A DNA stretch of 48,009 bases from Desulfobacteraceae bacterium (GTDB lineage Bacteria > Desulfobacterota > DSM-4660 > Desulfatiglandales > Desulfatiglandaceae), in contig QZIK01000048.1 in assembly GCA_003599015.1 (NCBI GenBank), positions 1 to 48,009 on the forward strand, in the 5' to 3' direction. The notes below the pieces were generated by a model. The model searched no databases, was not told the origin of the DNA, and was given only the letters and a program-made list of their open reading frames with translations. This document shows positions 38,526-48,009 of the stretch, one piece after another. The position numbers were made by a program, and so were the translations under genes. Positions within the stretch are counted from its first letter, which is position 1, and each line of letters opens with the position of its first letter.

Positions 38526-38696
38526 TAGCCCTGGCAAATTTTTTTGACATGATCCGGAACTGTAAAGAGGAATGATTTTTCTTCCCGGACCTGCCGGCAT
38601 TAACCACCTGCGACTGCACACTCATCATACAGTAATTTCCGAGAAGGAGTAACCTTGTCCTGTGGCGATTCTTGCCGCGGAGTATTATAATTTTTT

Positions 38697-40472
38697 ATGC
38701 AAAAACGCAACGACATCCGAAACCTGGCAATCGTAGCCCATGTAGACCACGGAAAGACAACGCTTGTGGACGCCATGCTATGGCAGAGCGGGGTCTTCCG
38801 GGATAACGAACAGGTGGCTGAAAGGGTCATGGACAGCCTTGATCTTGAAAGGGAAAAAGGCATCACCATCATGGCCAAGAATACCGCCATAACCTATCGT
38901 GGGGTAAAGATAAATATAGTTGACACTCCCGGCCATGCGGATTTCGGAGGTGAAGTAGAGCGGACCCTCAACATGGTGGACGGTATCATGCTTCTGGTGG
39001 ATGCAACAGAAGGCCCGCTTCCCCAGACAAGATTCGTGCTGGGAAAGGCCCTTGCAAAAGGTCTTCCGCCCATAGTGGTGATCAACAAGATTGACCGGCC
39101 TGACAGACGCATCCAGGAAGTCCTCAATGAGATCTACGACCTGTTCATAGACCTGGACGCAACGGAAGAGCAACTGGATTTCCCGATCCTTTACACAAAC
39201 GCCAAGGCCGGGATTGCTCTCAAGGAGCCGGACGGAAAAGGAGGGGACCTGGTTCCCCTTTTTGATGCGATACTGGAATACATTCCCCCGCCGTCCTTTG
39301 ATCCCGCTTCGCCGCTCCAGGTCCTGGTAACAACCCTTCAACACAGCGACTACGTGGGAAGGATTGCTGTGGGAAAGGTGGTAAACGGAACCCTTTACCG
39401 GGGCCGAGAGGTAGTCCTGCTTAAGCCCGATGGAACAAGAAAAAAGGCATTGCTCAGCATGGTCTATTCTTACGAGGGGCTTAGCCGGGTTGAACGCGAC
39501 GAGGTACATGCAGGAGACATTGCCGCAGTAGCCGGCGTTGATGAGATCTACATTGGGGACACCCTTGGAGATTTGGAGGACCCTAGGCCCCTTCCCTCGA
39601 TAACCGTTGAAGAGCCGACCATATCCATGGTCTTTTCGGTTAACAGCTCACCCCTTGCCGGAAAGGAAGGAACTTTTCTTACCTCCCGTCACATCAAGGA
39701 AAGACTCGAAAAGGAACTTCTGTACAATGTGAGCATAAGGCTTGAGCAGGCTGAAAACAGGGATTCTTTCCGGGTGAGCGCAAGAGGGGAGCTTCAGCTT
39801 GCCGTACTGGTTGAAACAATGCGGAGAGAAGGCTTTGAGCTTTCCCTTTCCAAACCGACCATCATAACAAAGCTGGTGGACGGCACTTTAACCGAACCCA
39901 GGGAAATTGTGGTGGTGGATGTCCCTGAGGCCTTTCTGGGGATAGTAACCGAGATGTTAAGCTCCAGGAGGGGCAAGATGACCAGGATGATCAACAACGG
40001 CTTTGGACGGGTGCGGATGGATTTTGAGATCCCATCCAGATCGCTCATAGGATTTAGGAGCAGATTTTTAACCGAAACACGCGGCACGGGGATCCTTACC
40101 GCCATTGTCTCAGGCCGGATGCCTCATGCAGGCGAGTTAGCCGGAAGACCCAACGGCGTGCTGGTTTCTGACCGGGCGGGAAAGGCGGTTGCATACGCCA
40201 TATTCCACCTGCAGCCCAGAGGCACCATATTTGTCAAACCAGGGGACCCTGTCTATCCCGGCATGATAGTGGGCGAAAACTCCAGATCAAATGACCTCCA
40301 TGTAAACATTACAAAGGAAAAAAAGCTCACAAATATAAGGGCCTCAGGTTCGGATGAGGCCCTTCGGCTTATTCCACCCCGCCAGTTCAATCTCGAACAG
40401 GCAATGGAATACATATCAGATGACGAACTGGTGGAAGTAACCCCCAGATCCATAAGACTCAGAAAAAGATAG
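38697..40472 (+). CDS. typA: Translational GTPase TypA/BipA
   Basis: [46 protein letters not shown]-terminal [25 protein letters not shown]. Confidence 0.97.
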   Translation: MQKRNDIRNLAIVAHVDHGKTTLVDAMLWQSGVFRDNEQVAERVMDSLDLEREKGITIMAKNTAITYRGVKINIVDTPGHADFGGEVERTLNMVDGIMLLVDATEGPLPQTRFVLGKALAKGLPPIVVINKIDRPDRRIQEVLNEIYDLFIDLDATEEQLDFPILYTNAKAGIALKEPDGKGGDLVPLFDAILEYIPPPSFDPASPLQVLVTTLQHSDYVGRIAVGKVVNGTLYRGREVVLLKPDGTRKKALLSMVYSYEGLSRVERDEVHAGDIAAVAGVDEIYIGDTLGDLEDPRPLPSITVEEPTISMVFSVNSSPLAGKEGTFLTSRHIKERLEKELLYNVSIRLEQAENRDSFRVSARGELQLAVLVETMRREGFELSLSKPTIITKLVDGTLTEPREIVVVDVPEAFLGIVTEMLSSRRGKMTRMINNGFGRVRMDFEIPSRSLIGFRSRFLTETRGTGILTAIVSGRMPHAGELAGRPNGVLVSDRAGKAVAYAIFHLQPRGTIFVKPGDPVYPGMIVGENSRSNDLHVNITKEKKLTNIRASGSDEALRLIPPRQFNLEQAMEYISDDELVEVTPRSIRLRKR

Positions 40473-40474
40473 CC

Positions 40475-42196
40475 CTATTTGCCTTTTTTCTGAAGGATCT
40501 CGCCCCCTCCGAGCTCTCCCATGCTCGCCTTCTCTAAATCCGTCCAGAGGGTTCCCTCTCCTGCATGGATGAGGTTAACTCTTATGTCGGGGTTTATCCT
40601 GCCGGCAAATTCCCACAGGGAGAAGGCCGACGGATCGCCAAAGGCACCTGCTCTGAGGATAAGCCCCCTGGCCTTTTCACCCTCCACCTTTCTGATAACG
40701 TCCGCCTGTGCCTTTCCGAGCTTCATGGTCTTCTCAGCCCTGATCTCGGCTGTGCCCTTTTCTATCTCCGAGACCCTTTTTAACGCCTCTCCCGCTATCT
40801 CAGCCACACTTTTTTCCTGCTCTGCCCTGATAACAGCCTTAAGGCGTTCCGTCTGCTGGCCAACCTCCTGGCCCTTCTGCTGGATGAGGCTCAATTCGGT
40901 GTTCAACTGCGCCTGTTTTCGGGCAGTGTTCTGCTTTTCCTGGTTGGTGAGATCCTCTTCCTGGGCAATACTTGCCTGCTGGATGGGTTCCAGGATCTGC
41001 ATGGGCACGTTCACATGGCGGATAAGGGCATTGTGAATAACGATCTGCCTCTCGGCCAGGGTCTTGGCAAGGGTATCTTTCAAATCCACCTGGAACTTCT
41101 CCCGGCCTTCACCGACAATAAAATCCGTTGCCCTGTATGCCGATCCCTTGAGACGCGAGATGCTCAGGATCTGGGGCATTATGATCTTATCCACAACAGC
41201 CGGGAGATCCCCGAACTGCCGGAAGACCCAGGCAATTGATTCGGGCTTTAGCTCGAACTCCACCGTCATATCAAGGCTGATCTCAAAACCATCCCTGGAG
41301 GGGAAGGTGACGAACTGATCCAGAACAAATCCTGCCACCGCCGCTTCCACCGCCGTCTGGGGCCTTGGAGGGGCAGGAGGAGCGGGTTTTCCTGGAAGCA
41401 TCTTTTTTAAAGGTTCAACTGCCTGCTGATCCGCCTGAGTGGGTCTTGCCTTCTCAAGGTAGTCCCTCCTCCGTTCCTGCTGCTCCATGAGGGCCTGCTG
41501 CTGGAGGGCCCCCACCGCCACGTTGGCCTGCTGCTGAAGGGCAACCTTTTTTGTTACAACAGCGCTTCCCTCCTTTCCCAGAAGAGAGACCTGGTTGACC
41601 CCGATCTCCAGCACGTCAATCCTGAATTCCTTGGGGTTAGCGTAATAAAGACCGGGCTGAAGGATGTCGGCCCTCACCCCTTTCTGTCCCCTGGCCGCAA
41701 ACTCCCCTTCACCTGCCTGCCTGCCTGAAAGAGAGGTGACCACTCCCACATAGCCGATCGGGATACTGACAGCATCAAGGAGATCTATTCGATAACCGTA
41801 TGGATTCATGCGATATCGTCCCGGACCCACCAGCCTTCTCCATATGCCCTTCTGCCCCGGCTCGGCAAGGAATTCCTCCTGGGGAAGTTCACTGCCCACC
41901 TTGGAGGTTACAAGCCCTACCTTTCCGGCCGGAATGGTGACGACGGATCTTATTTCCACGTCATAAAGAAAGGGATCCCTGAAGTGGCGACCTTCGCCGA
42001 GCACATCCTCCTGGATTCCCTTCTGCCCTTTCTTAGCAAGTATCTGGCCCGGAGGCAGGCTTTCTCCTGTCTTGGCAATCACAATGGCCATCTTTCCCGG
42101 AGCAACATAAAAACGACAAAGAAACCATTGGTAGCCGCCCCACAGGAGGCCGAGGACTGCTATTATTCCAATAAAGGATAAGAGAGTTTTCTTCAT
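40475..42196 (-). CDS. Membrane-anchored SPFH/band-7 protein with three tandem N-terminal repeats
   Basis: N-terminal TM; three repeats of the form G..GL..SKVG..LP...LAEPGQKGI....VGPGRYRMNPYGYRI; SPFH core; long coiled coil. Confidence 0.8.
   Translation of the reverse strand: MKKTLLSFIGIIAVLGLLWGGYQWFLCRFYVAPGKMAIVIAKTGESLPPGQILAKKGQKGIQEDVLGEGRHFRDPFLYDVEIRSVVTIPAGKVGLVTSKVGSELPQEEFLAEPGQKGIWRRLVGPGRYRMNPYGYRIDLLDAVSIPIGYVGVVTSLSGRQAGEGEFAARGQKGVRADILQPGLYYANPKEFRIDVLEIGVNQVSLLGKEGSAVVTKKVALQQQANVAVGALQQQALMEQQERRRDYLEKARPTQADQQAVEPLKKMLPGKPAPPAPPRPQTAVEAAVAGFVLDQFVTFPSRDGFEISLDMTVEFELKPESIAWVFRQFGDLPAVVDKIIMPQILSISRLKGSAYRATDFIVGEGREKFQVDLKDTLAKTLAERQIVIHNALIRHVNVPMQILEPIQQASIAQEEDLTNQEKQNTARKQAQLNTELSLIQQKGQEVGQQTERLKAVIRAEQEKSVAEIAGEALKRVSEIEKGTAEIRAEKTMKLGKAQADVIRKVEGEKARGLILRAGAFGDPSAFSLWEFAGRINPDIRVNLIHAGEGTLWTDLEKASMGELGGGEILQKKGK
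41597..42100 (-). repeat. Three tandem ~57-aa protein repeats in the downstream SPFH protein
   Basis: Residues about 33-88, 89-145 and 146-200 align on GQKGI..(D/L)V..PGRY..NPY.Y. Confidence 0.75.
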
Positions 42197-43797
42197 GGCC
42201 TGCCTCCCTGCTTTCCTGTCATGGGGATCTGTATTTCTCCATGTCCCTTTGCGGCACCCTGGGATCTGAACGCCTCAAAAACACCTCCCAGCACATCGGA
42301 TTTGTCCGTGGTGAGTAGAGATCTGATGCGTGGGGCAAGGCTGGTATATAAAGTGTAACGGGCCAGTCCCATCCCTCCTCCAAACGCAGATGCCTGCTCC
42401 TTGAGGACCTGGGCCTGGGCTTCATTTTTGAGACTGATAACACCTGCCTCGGCACCCGCTGAAAGCAGCATGGACTGTACCTGGAATGATGCGGCATCGT
42501 TTTCCAGCTTCGCCACCTCCAGTTCCTTCATGGCTGCCGTAATTTTTACGTCCTGCTCCTGTCTGGCCCTTATCACAGCCCTTATCTTTTGGGTTTCGGC
42601 CTCCACCTTCTCCTTGTTCTGCTGGGCCAGCATCTCCTGGCGGGTAAGTTCCGCCTTGGATCTGGCCTGCTCTATCTGGCGGTCAAACATCTTGGCGGTC
42701 TGGACCGCCACCTCTCTTTCCCTGATGATGCGTGCTATCTCGTCAGGAGGCGAGATGTTGCGAATGAGCACTGACCTTATGCTCACCCCCCAGTCGGCGC
42801 AACGGTCCTTAAGATGCTGCTCCAGATTGTTTTGGAACTGCTGGCGGGTTTCACCCACGATGTAGGCTATGGCCGGGTTTTTACTTCCCTCTATCCGGCT
42901 GAATCCCCTTGCCCTTGGAAGAATTACCTTTTTCAGGATATCCTCCATATCCCCTACCTTGTGGGTGAGAAGTGCCGCGTGTTCCCTTTCAATGGAATAC
43001 TCAATGGTCCCTTCCACTGTTACCGTGAATCCATCCATGGTCAGGAAGGTAATCGCATCATCCCCGCTCATCTCAAACCTCTGGCTCTGGAGGGTCATCT
43101 CCACAACAGAAAACATATAAGGATTGAGATAATAGGACCCTGGATCCAGCACTTCAGATATGGCTCCCTTCATACCCCTTTCGACAAGGTATTTGTTTCT
43201 TTTTTCCGCAGGAAGATCCGAAGTTGCTACATCCTGTCCGATAAGAGAGGTAACGATGCCCACATGGCCTGGTCTGACGGTAACCGCATCAAACATCTGA
43301 ACCGTGTAGGCATATGGATTTATACGGTATTTTCCCGGCCTCAGCACATCGCCAACGATTCCCCTGCTCTTTGAATCGGCGATGATCATACCCGGCGGAA
43401 GGTCAGATCCAAAAAGCCTTATCAGCACCCCCAGCTTGCCTGCGGGTATGTCGGTCACCGGATGAATACTCCATCCCCAGGTGTAGGGATTCCTGAAGTA
43501 TCTTCCTTCAGGAAGGACCTCCATCTGCACGCCCTTCTGGTGGAGTCCGTCCGCGATTATCTGTCCGGAAGGAAGGTCCTGGCCGGTCTTTCGAATGAGT
43601 ACGGCTATCTCATCAGAATCGGGCTCTATACGGCAGAAAACCCAGAACCATACGCAAAGGGCAAATATAACCATCGGAATAAGGAGCCACCCTCCTGCCT
43701 TCCACCAGGGAAAGATCCGGCCTCGGCTGGAAGACGGCTTTCTCTTGACTGAAACGATTCGCTTTTCCTCAGGCTCATTCTCTTCTTGCATAACCAA
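42193..43797 (-). CDS. Paralogous membrane-anchored SPFH/band-7 protein with three tandem N-terminal repeats
   Basis: TM helix, repeats with LPEGRYFRNPY, LRPGKYRINPYAY, LDPGSYYLNPYMF, SPFH core, coiled coil. Overlaps the next gene by ATGA. Confidence 0.82.
   Translation of the reverse strand: MVMQEENEPEEKRIVSVKRKPSSSRGRIFPWWKAGGWLLIPMVIFALCVWFWVFCRIEPDSDEIAVLIRKTGQDLPSGQIIADGLHQKGVQMEVLPEGRYFRNPYTWGWSIHPVTDIPAGKLGVLIRLFGSDLPPGMIIADSKSRGIVGDVLRPGKYRINPYAYTVQMFDAVTVRPGHVGIVTSLIGQDVATSDLPAEKRNKYLVERGMKGAISEVLDPGSYYLNPYMFSVVEMTLQSQRFEMSGDDAITFLTMDGFTVTVEGTIEYSIEREHAALLTHKVGDMEDILKKVILPRARGFSRIEGSKNPAIAYIVGETRQQFQNNLEQHLKDRCADWGVSIRSVLIRNISPPDEIARIIREREVAVQTAKMFDRQIEQARSKAELTRQEMLAQQNKEKVEAETQKIRAVIRARQEQDVKITAAMKELEVAKLENDAASFQVQSMLLSAGAEAGVISLKNEAQAQVLKEQASAFGGGMGLARYTLYTSLAPRIRSLLTTDKSDVLGGVFEAFRSQGAAKGHGEIQIPMTGKQGGRP
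43090..43623 (-). repeat. Three tandem ~58-aa protein repeats in the upstream SPFH protein
   Basis: Residues about 59-117, 118-174 and 175-236 share (D/E)VL.PG.Y..NPY. Confidence 0.75.
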
Positions 43798-44056
43798 GTT
43801 CCTCCTTCCTGAAAGCAGCCGACTGTTTTATGAAATCATCATAAGGTCATAAGACTGGAATGCAGTTTTTCTTATGGATATTAACTTGGCAGAGATGCGG
43901 AAAGCAAGTCCCCAAGCTCATACCTTAATATATGCCTGGGATAAAGGAGAATCAAAACGCAGGATTTCAATCTCAATTTCAACTTACCTCATTATTATTT
44001 CATGTCGTTCTTATGCAATATAGAACTGCTTTCAACCGCCAACTTAAATCATTTTT

Positions 44057-44085
44057 CAGACTATAGTCTGTAGATTTACAGTCTG
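44057..44085. promoter_or_regulatory. Perfect 14-bp palindrome with an extra half-site
   Basis: CAGACTATAGTCTG (44057-44070) and CAGTCTG at 44079-44085 in the 303-bp gap upstream of the SPFH pair. Confidence 0.35.
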
Positions 44086-44100
44086 CGTTCTTGCAAAATA

Positions 44101-45675
44101 CTAAGCATTTGTGATTTGGGCTGGAATGGTTGTTACGGGAAGCGTTACAGTAAAGGTGGAACCATGACCCTCTTTGCTGTTGACCCTTATACGGCCACTG
44201 TGTTTTGCAACTATACCCTGAGAGACGGAAAGTCCCAGGCCGGTGCCCCTGCCCTTGGCCTTGGTGGTAAAAAAAGGATCAAAGATGCTGCCAAGGATGT
44301 GTTCAGGAATGCCTCTGCCGAAATCCACCACTTTTACGGCGACATAACCAGGTTCATCAGCGGGCATAAGAAGGACATGGATCTTTCCGCCCTTACTGGA
44401 TGCATCTATAGCGTTAAGGATAAGATTTAGAAAAACCTGTCTTAGCTGCTGGCTGTCCCCGTGGACGCGAGGCAAATAGCCGGTTGACTGCAAGTCAATC
44501 TTTATACCGGACAGCTTGAGCTGATTGGACGCAAGAGCGATTGTCTCCCTGAGGATCTTTTCAAGATCAAGGGGTTCCACCTGAGAACTGCTTTCTCTGG
44601 CGAAATCAAGCAGGTTGCTGATAATGGATTTTGATCGACCCGCTTCTGCCACCACATCTTCCAGCATATCCTTTCTCTCTTCGTCCGACAGCTTCTCATA
44701 ATCTTCAAGGAGCATGTGTGCTGTAAGCGTTATATTGTTGAGCGGGTTATTGAGCTCATGAGCCACACCCGCGGTAAGGGTTCCCACCGCCCTCATCTTA
44801 TGGGACTGGACAAGAACCGCCTCACGGCTTTCCAGCTCCAGGATCATCTGGTTGATGGCAATGGCAAGATCTGTAAATTCATCTCTGAACCGGCGAGATG
44901 GAGTAATGGGCGTGAAGTCGCCTGAGGCTATTCGCTGGGCATAAACTGAGAAGCGTTCGATTGTACCAAGAATCCTTTTCCCGAGGAGATAAGCGTTTAC
45001 AATCAGCAGCACCAGAATAAAACCAAGGGCATAGACATGAATCCTGCGTGACCAGAGAAGCGCCTCTGATAGGGCCTCCTTTTCTTTCTTCATCAGTTCC
45101 TGACCAAAGGAGACCATCTTCTGGCCCTGCTCCCTGAGCTCAAACTCTATCTCTTTCTTTTTACCCTGATATTGCAGGATGTCTCCTTCACGGGTGTCAA
45201 GTTCTGCCAGCACCTTAAGGAGGGTTTCATATCGCTCGAGATTGCTTATGATCTGGGCGTGCCTGTCCTTGCCGAGTATCCTTTTCAACTCCTCGACATC
45301 TCCGGCATATATCTCCTTGGCCCGATAAACGTTTTCAAGAGCATCATTCAGGTTGGTTCCGTAAAGGAAGAAGTTTTTTTCAAAACGCCTTGCCTGCTGG
45401 ATCTCCAGCATGTAGTCATTAACGATCTCAAGAAACCTTAGCTTTGTTTCCACCTCATGGCTTACAATGATCAGAATTGTCCCGGTCGCAGCGGCAAACA
45501 GAAAAACCAGGAGAAAACTGAGATAAAGCTGCATCCTGAAGGAGAAACGCGGGCGGGCCAGCAGGCCCTCACGGGCCGACTCCGCAGCCTTTATACGCTC
45601 ATAGCGGCCCTCCAGGGTCACCCCCCCCTCCACCGCCGACTTCTCTGCTTCTCCATCTACCAGCATCCTGAACAT
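44101..45675 (-). CDS. Membrane sensor histidine kinase (periplasmic helical sensor-HAMP-HisKA-HATPase)
   Basis: TM at [18 protein letters not shown], helical sensor region, HAMP, H-box [33 protein letters not shown]. Confidence 0.92.
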   Translation of the reverse strand: MFRMLVDGEAEKSAVEGGVTLEGRYERIKAAESAREGLLARPRFSFRMQLYLSFLLVFLFAAATGTILIIVSHEVETKLRFLEIVNDYMLEIQQARRFEKNFFLYGTNLNDALENVYRAKEIYAGDVEELKRILGKDRHAQIISNLERYETLLKVLAELDTREGDILQYQGKKKEIEFELREQGQKMVSFGQELMKKEKEALSEALLWSRRIHVYALGFILVLLIVNAYLLGKRILGTIERFSVYAQRIASGDFTPITPSRRFRDEFTDLAIAINQMILELESREAVLVQSHKMRAVGTLTAGVAHELNNPLNNITLTAHMLLEDYEKLSDEERKDMLEDVVAEAGRSKSIISNLLDFARESSSQVEPLDLEKILRETIALASNQLKLSGIKIDLQSTGYLPRVHGDSQQLRQVFLNLILNAIDASSKGGKIHVLLMPADEPGYVAVKVVDFGRGIPEHILGSIFDPFFTTKAKGRGTGLGLSVSQGIVAKHSGRIRVNSKEGHGSTFTVTLPVTTIPAQITNA

Positions 45676-45696
45676 CTCCGGTCGTTCAATAAAGTA

Positions 45697-46095
45697 CTAT
45701 TCATTCCCTTCAGAAACAGCCACTCCAAGGGCCTGCGCTGCCTTGGCAATAGCCTTTCTCAGTTCCTCAGGCGTAAAGGGCTTTGCTATGAAGTCATAGG
45801 CTCCCTTCTCCATTGCCTCGCGGGCAAGAGCCATCATTGCATATCCGGTTATCATTATCACCTTGGTGCGCGGGGACCTTTTTTTTACCCGCTCAAGGAC
45901 CTCTATCCCATCTATATCATCCATGCGAATATCGGTTACCACTATATCGAAGGTCTTTTCTTCTATTCTATTCAAGGCTGATTTGGGGTCCTCGAACACC
46001 TCCACCTCACATCCAATCTTTTCCACGGCCGGTTTAAGTCTTCTACCCACAATGGGTTCATCATCCAGCAGCAGGACATTCAGTTTTTGCGCCAT
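45697..46095 (-). CDS. Single-domain response regulator
   Basis: VLLLDDEPIVGRRLKPAVEKIG, DIVVTDIRMDDIDGIEVLE, MITGYA, DFIAKPFTPEEL. ATG at 46095 has GGAGG five bases upstream. Confidence 0.9.
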   Translation of the reverse strand: MAQKLNVLLLDDEPIVGRRLKPAVEKIGCEVEVFEDPKSALNRIEEKTFDIVVTDIRMDDIDGIEVLERVKKRSPRTKVIMITGYAMMALAREAMEKGAYDFIAKPFTPEELRKAIAKAAQALGVAVSEGNE

Positions 46096-46156
46096 GTTTG
46101 CCTCCATCTCATTTCAGGTCGCTGGGTTATAATAAGGGCCAGGGAAATAGGAAATC

Positions 46157-46981
46157 TCACCTAAAACTCTGTGCCGCCTGCCTGAATATATCGTTTACCA
46201 CATGCACCTCCACATACTTGACGCCGTCTATCTTTCCCGCCATCTCCTTAATCATTTCGGATTTCCGGCGTTTCTCCCTCTTCATGCCTTTTGTCTCAAC
46301 AACGATAGTTGACCCGCTTGCCCTTACCTTTGCATCCGGAAACCGAGGCAGCAGAATGGTCCTGGCCCTTGAAGCGATCTCTTCGTCCCTCAGGCACTTG
46401 ATGGAATAGCTCATGGCCTTGAACTTCTTGTATCCGGCAGCCTCGACGATTGAGTTTACGGCCTCACCTGTTTCTATCTTATTAAGACTTATAACCATAT
46501 CATAACAGCCGGGGTCGGTCTCATCCACGGAAAATGCCTTGAGAGACCATCTCCTCCTGAAGTTCTCAAATCGTTTCAATGCCCTCTGAAGGGCTTCTCC
46601 GGAGAGATTTTTTCCTTCGGCTATCTCCCTTACGAGATCCTCCTGCGGGCAGAGTATCCTCACCTTCAAAACATGAGAGACGCCGAGGACATAGAGGTGT
46701 GCGGCCATCCCGTGGCAGACGACATTATCCTTTAGAAACTCTTCAACAACAGCCTGCTCCATGTGTGCCAGATAAAGGGTCTGTTCCCTTTGAGACATGC
46801 CCAGCACCGATGGAGTCTTATCCAGAGCCTTGATAAGCTTTTCTCTTGAAATGCCGGACTTTTCTGCCACATGTTCGATAATTTCCCTGTCAAGATAACG
46901 ATATCCGAGTTTCTTTGCCGTCTTTTCACCAATCTCTCTCCCGCGTCTGTATGACTCCGATGAGATCGCTATAATTGTCAT
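46157..46981 (-). CDS. Cytidylate-kinase-like family protein with BON-like C-terminus, paralog 1
   Basis: MTIIAISSESYRRGREIGEKTAKKLGYRYLDREIIEHVAEKSG...; C-terminal ARTILLPRFPDAKVRASGSTIVVETKG...IDGVKYVEVHVVND. Confidence 0.75.
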   Translation of the reverse strand: MTIIAISSESYRRGREIGEKTAKKLGYRYLDREIIEHVAEKSGISREKLIKALDKTPSVLGMSQREQTLYLAHMEQAVVEEFLKDNVVCHGMAAHLYVLGVSHVLKVRILCPQEDLVREIAEGKNLSGEALQRALKRFENFRRRWSLKAFSVDETDPGCYDMVISLNKIETGEAVNSIVEAAGYKKFKAMSYSIKCLRDEEIASRARTILLPRFPDAKVRASGSTIVVETKGMKREKRRKSEMIKEMAGKIDGVKYVEVHVVNDIFRQAAQSFR

Positions 46982-47028
46982 TTTCTATTCCTTTCCGATT
47001 GGGTTATCAATCACGTCTTTCAAAGGCA

Positions 47029-47841
47029 TCATACGGCACTTAAAGGGGCAGTAGATCCTGAATGAACTTCCATGCTGTTGATTCCTTCCACCGTTTCTTC
47101 AAGCGGTTTTACCGCCTGGCGCAGTTTATTGGCGTGCCTTTCCCCTGATGTTGTATAGATAACCACATTTCCATATTCACACGTAACCATAACCTCGGGG
47201 AATTCCTCTATAAGGGCAGCCTTTACTGCGCAGGCTGTATCAAGATCATCCAGCTTCTGCTGGGATGAGGCAGTTGTTTTGAATGCCTCGCGGCAGGCCG
47301 CCCGGCAGATAAGGTCAACCGCATCGTCAAAGGAGAGCCTGTCTATCTTAAGCACAAGATCGTACAGAGAGCTGTCCCAGGGATCTGCTCCGTAAAGGCT
47401 CTGTGTCCATTTGCGGCGTTCCTGGTCGTCGGCCGTTATTATTGCGCGGGCCTTTTCCATGTTGATACCCTCGCGCTCGGCCTCTTTTTTTGCCCTTGTT
47501 TCAAGATCTGCAATAATCCTGACTTTCAAGACATGGGGGACACCTTTAAGAAGCAGATGCCCCGCAAGCCCGTGATAGACCACATTGTCTTTTTTCACCC
47601 TTGACACAAGAGCGCTTCGTATGAATGCCACATATACAGTCTTTTTTCGCCCCAGCCTTTCAAGTATGGAAGGGGCATCGTGAATGGCCCTGACAAGCTT
47701 TATCTCATCCACATGATATCTGCCGCTGGCGTCCAGAAGGACTTCCCTGCTTATGCAATCGTATTGGAGGAACTGTGCGACTTTTTCTGCCACCTCCTTT
47801 CCGCTGCTGTATGAACCCCGTGATATGGTTATTATCCCCAT
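47029..47841 (-). CDS. Cytidylate-kinase-like family protein with BON-like C-terminus, paralog 2
   Basis: MGIITISRGSYSSGKEVAEKVAQFLQYDCISREVLLDAS...; C-terminal VKAALIEEFPEVMVTCEYGNVVIYTTSG...VEGINSMEV. Start at 47841 preferred. Confidence 0.78.
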   Translation of the reverse strand: MGIITISRGSYSSGKEVAEKVAQFLQYDCISREVLLDASGRYHVDEIKLVRAIHDAPSILERLGRKKTVYVAFIRSALVSRVKKDNVVYHGLAGHLLLKGVPHVLKVRIIADLETRAKKEAEREGINMEKARAIITADDQERRKWTQSLYGADPWDSSLYDLVLKIDRLSFDDAVDLICRAACREAFKTTASSQQKLDDLDTACAVKAALIEEFPEVMVTCEYGNVVIYTTSGERHANKLRQAVKPLEETVEGINSMEVHSGSTAPLSAV

Positions 47842-47890
47842 AAGCTGACTCCCTTTTCTAATAATATCATGAATAAAAAACTCATCTCCC

Positions 47891-48009
47891 TTAACAGGCT
47901 GTTGAAAACCCCCATCTGCTGCGTTTTGCTCATCCCTTGTCACTGCGGCGTACTGTTAAGTACGCCTCATTCCTCGTGATATCGCAGGCCTTGCATCTGG
48001 GCATTTTTC
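47891..48009. repeat. Imperfect long inverted-repeat element, truncated by the window edge
   Basis: AGGCTGTTGAAAAC...CCATCTGC on the left mirrors GCATCTGGGCATTTTTC on the right; central GGCGTACT-GTTA-AGTACGCC palindrome at 47947-47966. Confidence 0.55.

Noticed and set aside
1-48009. CRISPR array, prophage or restriction-modification/defence island
   Set aside because: No regular direct repeats with spacers, no phage structural genes, and no cas, restriction or toxin-antitoxin motifs recognised.

Overview
A gene-dense window with operons on both strands, resembling an anaerobic Desulfobacterota-type chromosome (taxonomy is inferred from gene families only). Housekeeping genes: ygiQ, pyk, mgtE, ileS-lspA-lgt, valS, typA, a cold-shock gene and one tRNA-Arg(CCG). 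Accessory genes are dominated by signal transduction: about six histidine kinases or kinase remnants plus response regulators. No rRNA, CRISPR array or intact transposon was seen. Best candidates for something undescribed: (1) a translationally coupled pair of membrane-anchored SPFH/band-7 proteins, each with three tandem ~57-aa repeats between the TM helix and the SPFH core, recalling the major vault protein layout; (2) two overlapping sensor kinases and a LuxR-type regulator followed by a TGTAGGA-N5-TCCTACA dyad, a leader with interleaved inverted repeats and a small exported protein; (3) two cytidylate-kinase-like/BON paralogs in line with a receiver protein and a histidine kinase; (4) a single-ORF RsmG-SpoU rRNA/tRNA methyltransferase fusion; (5) a kinase remnant whose H-box region appears deleted. 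One small basic ORF (20394..20531, GTG start) is absent from the supplied ORF track.
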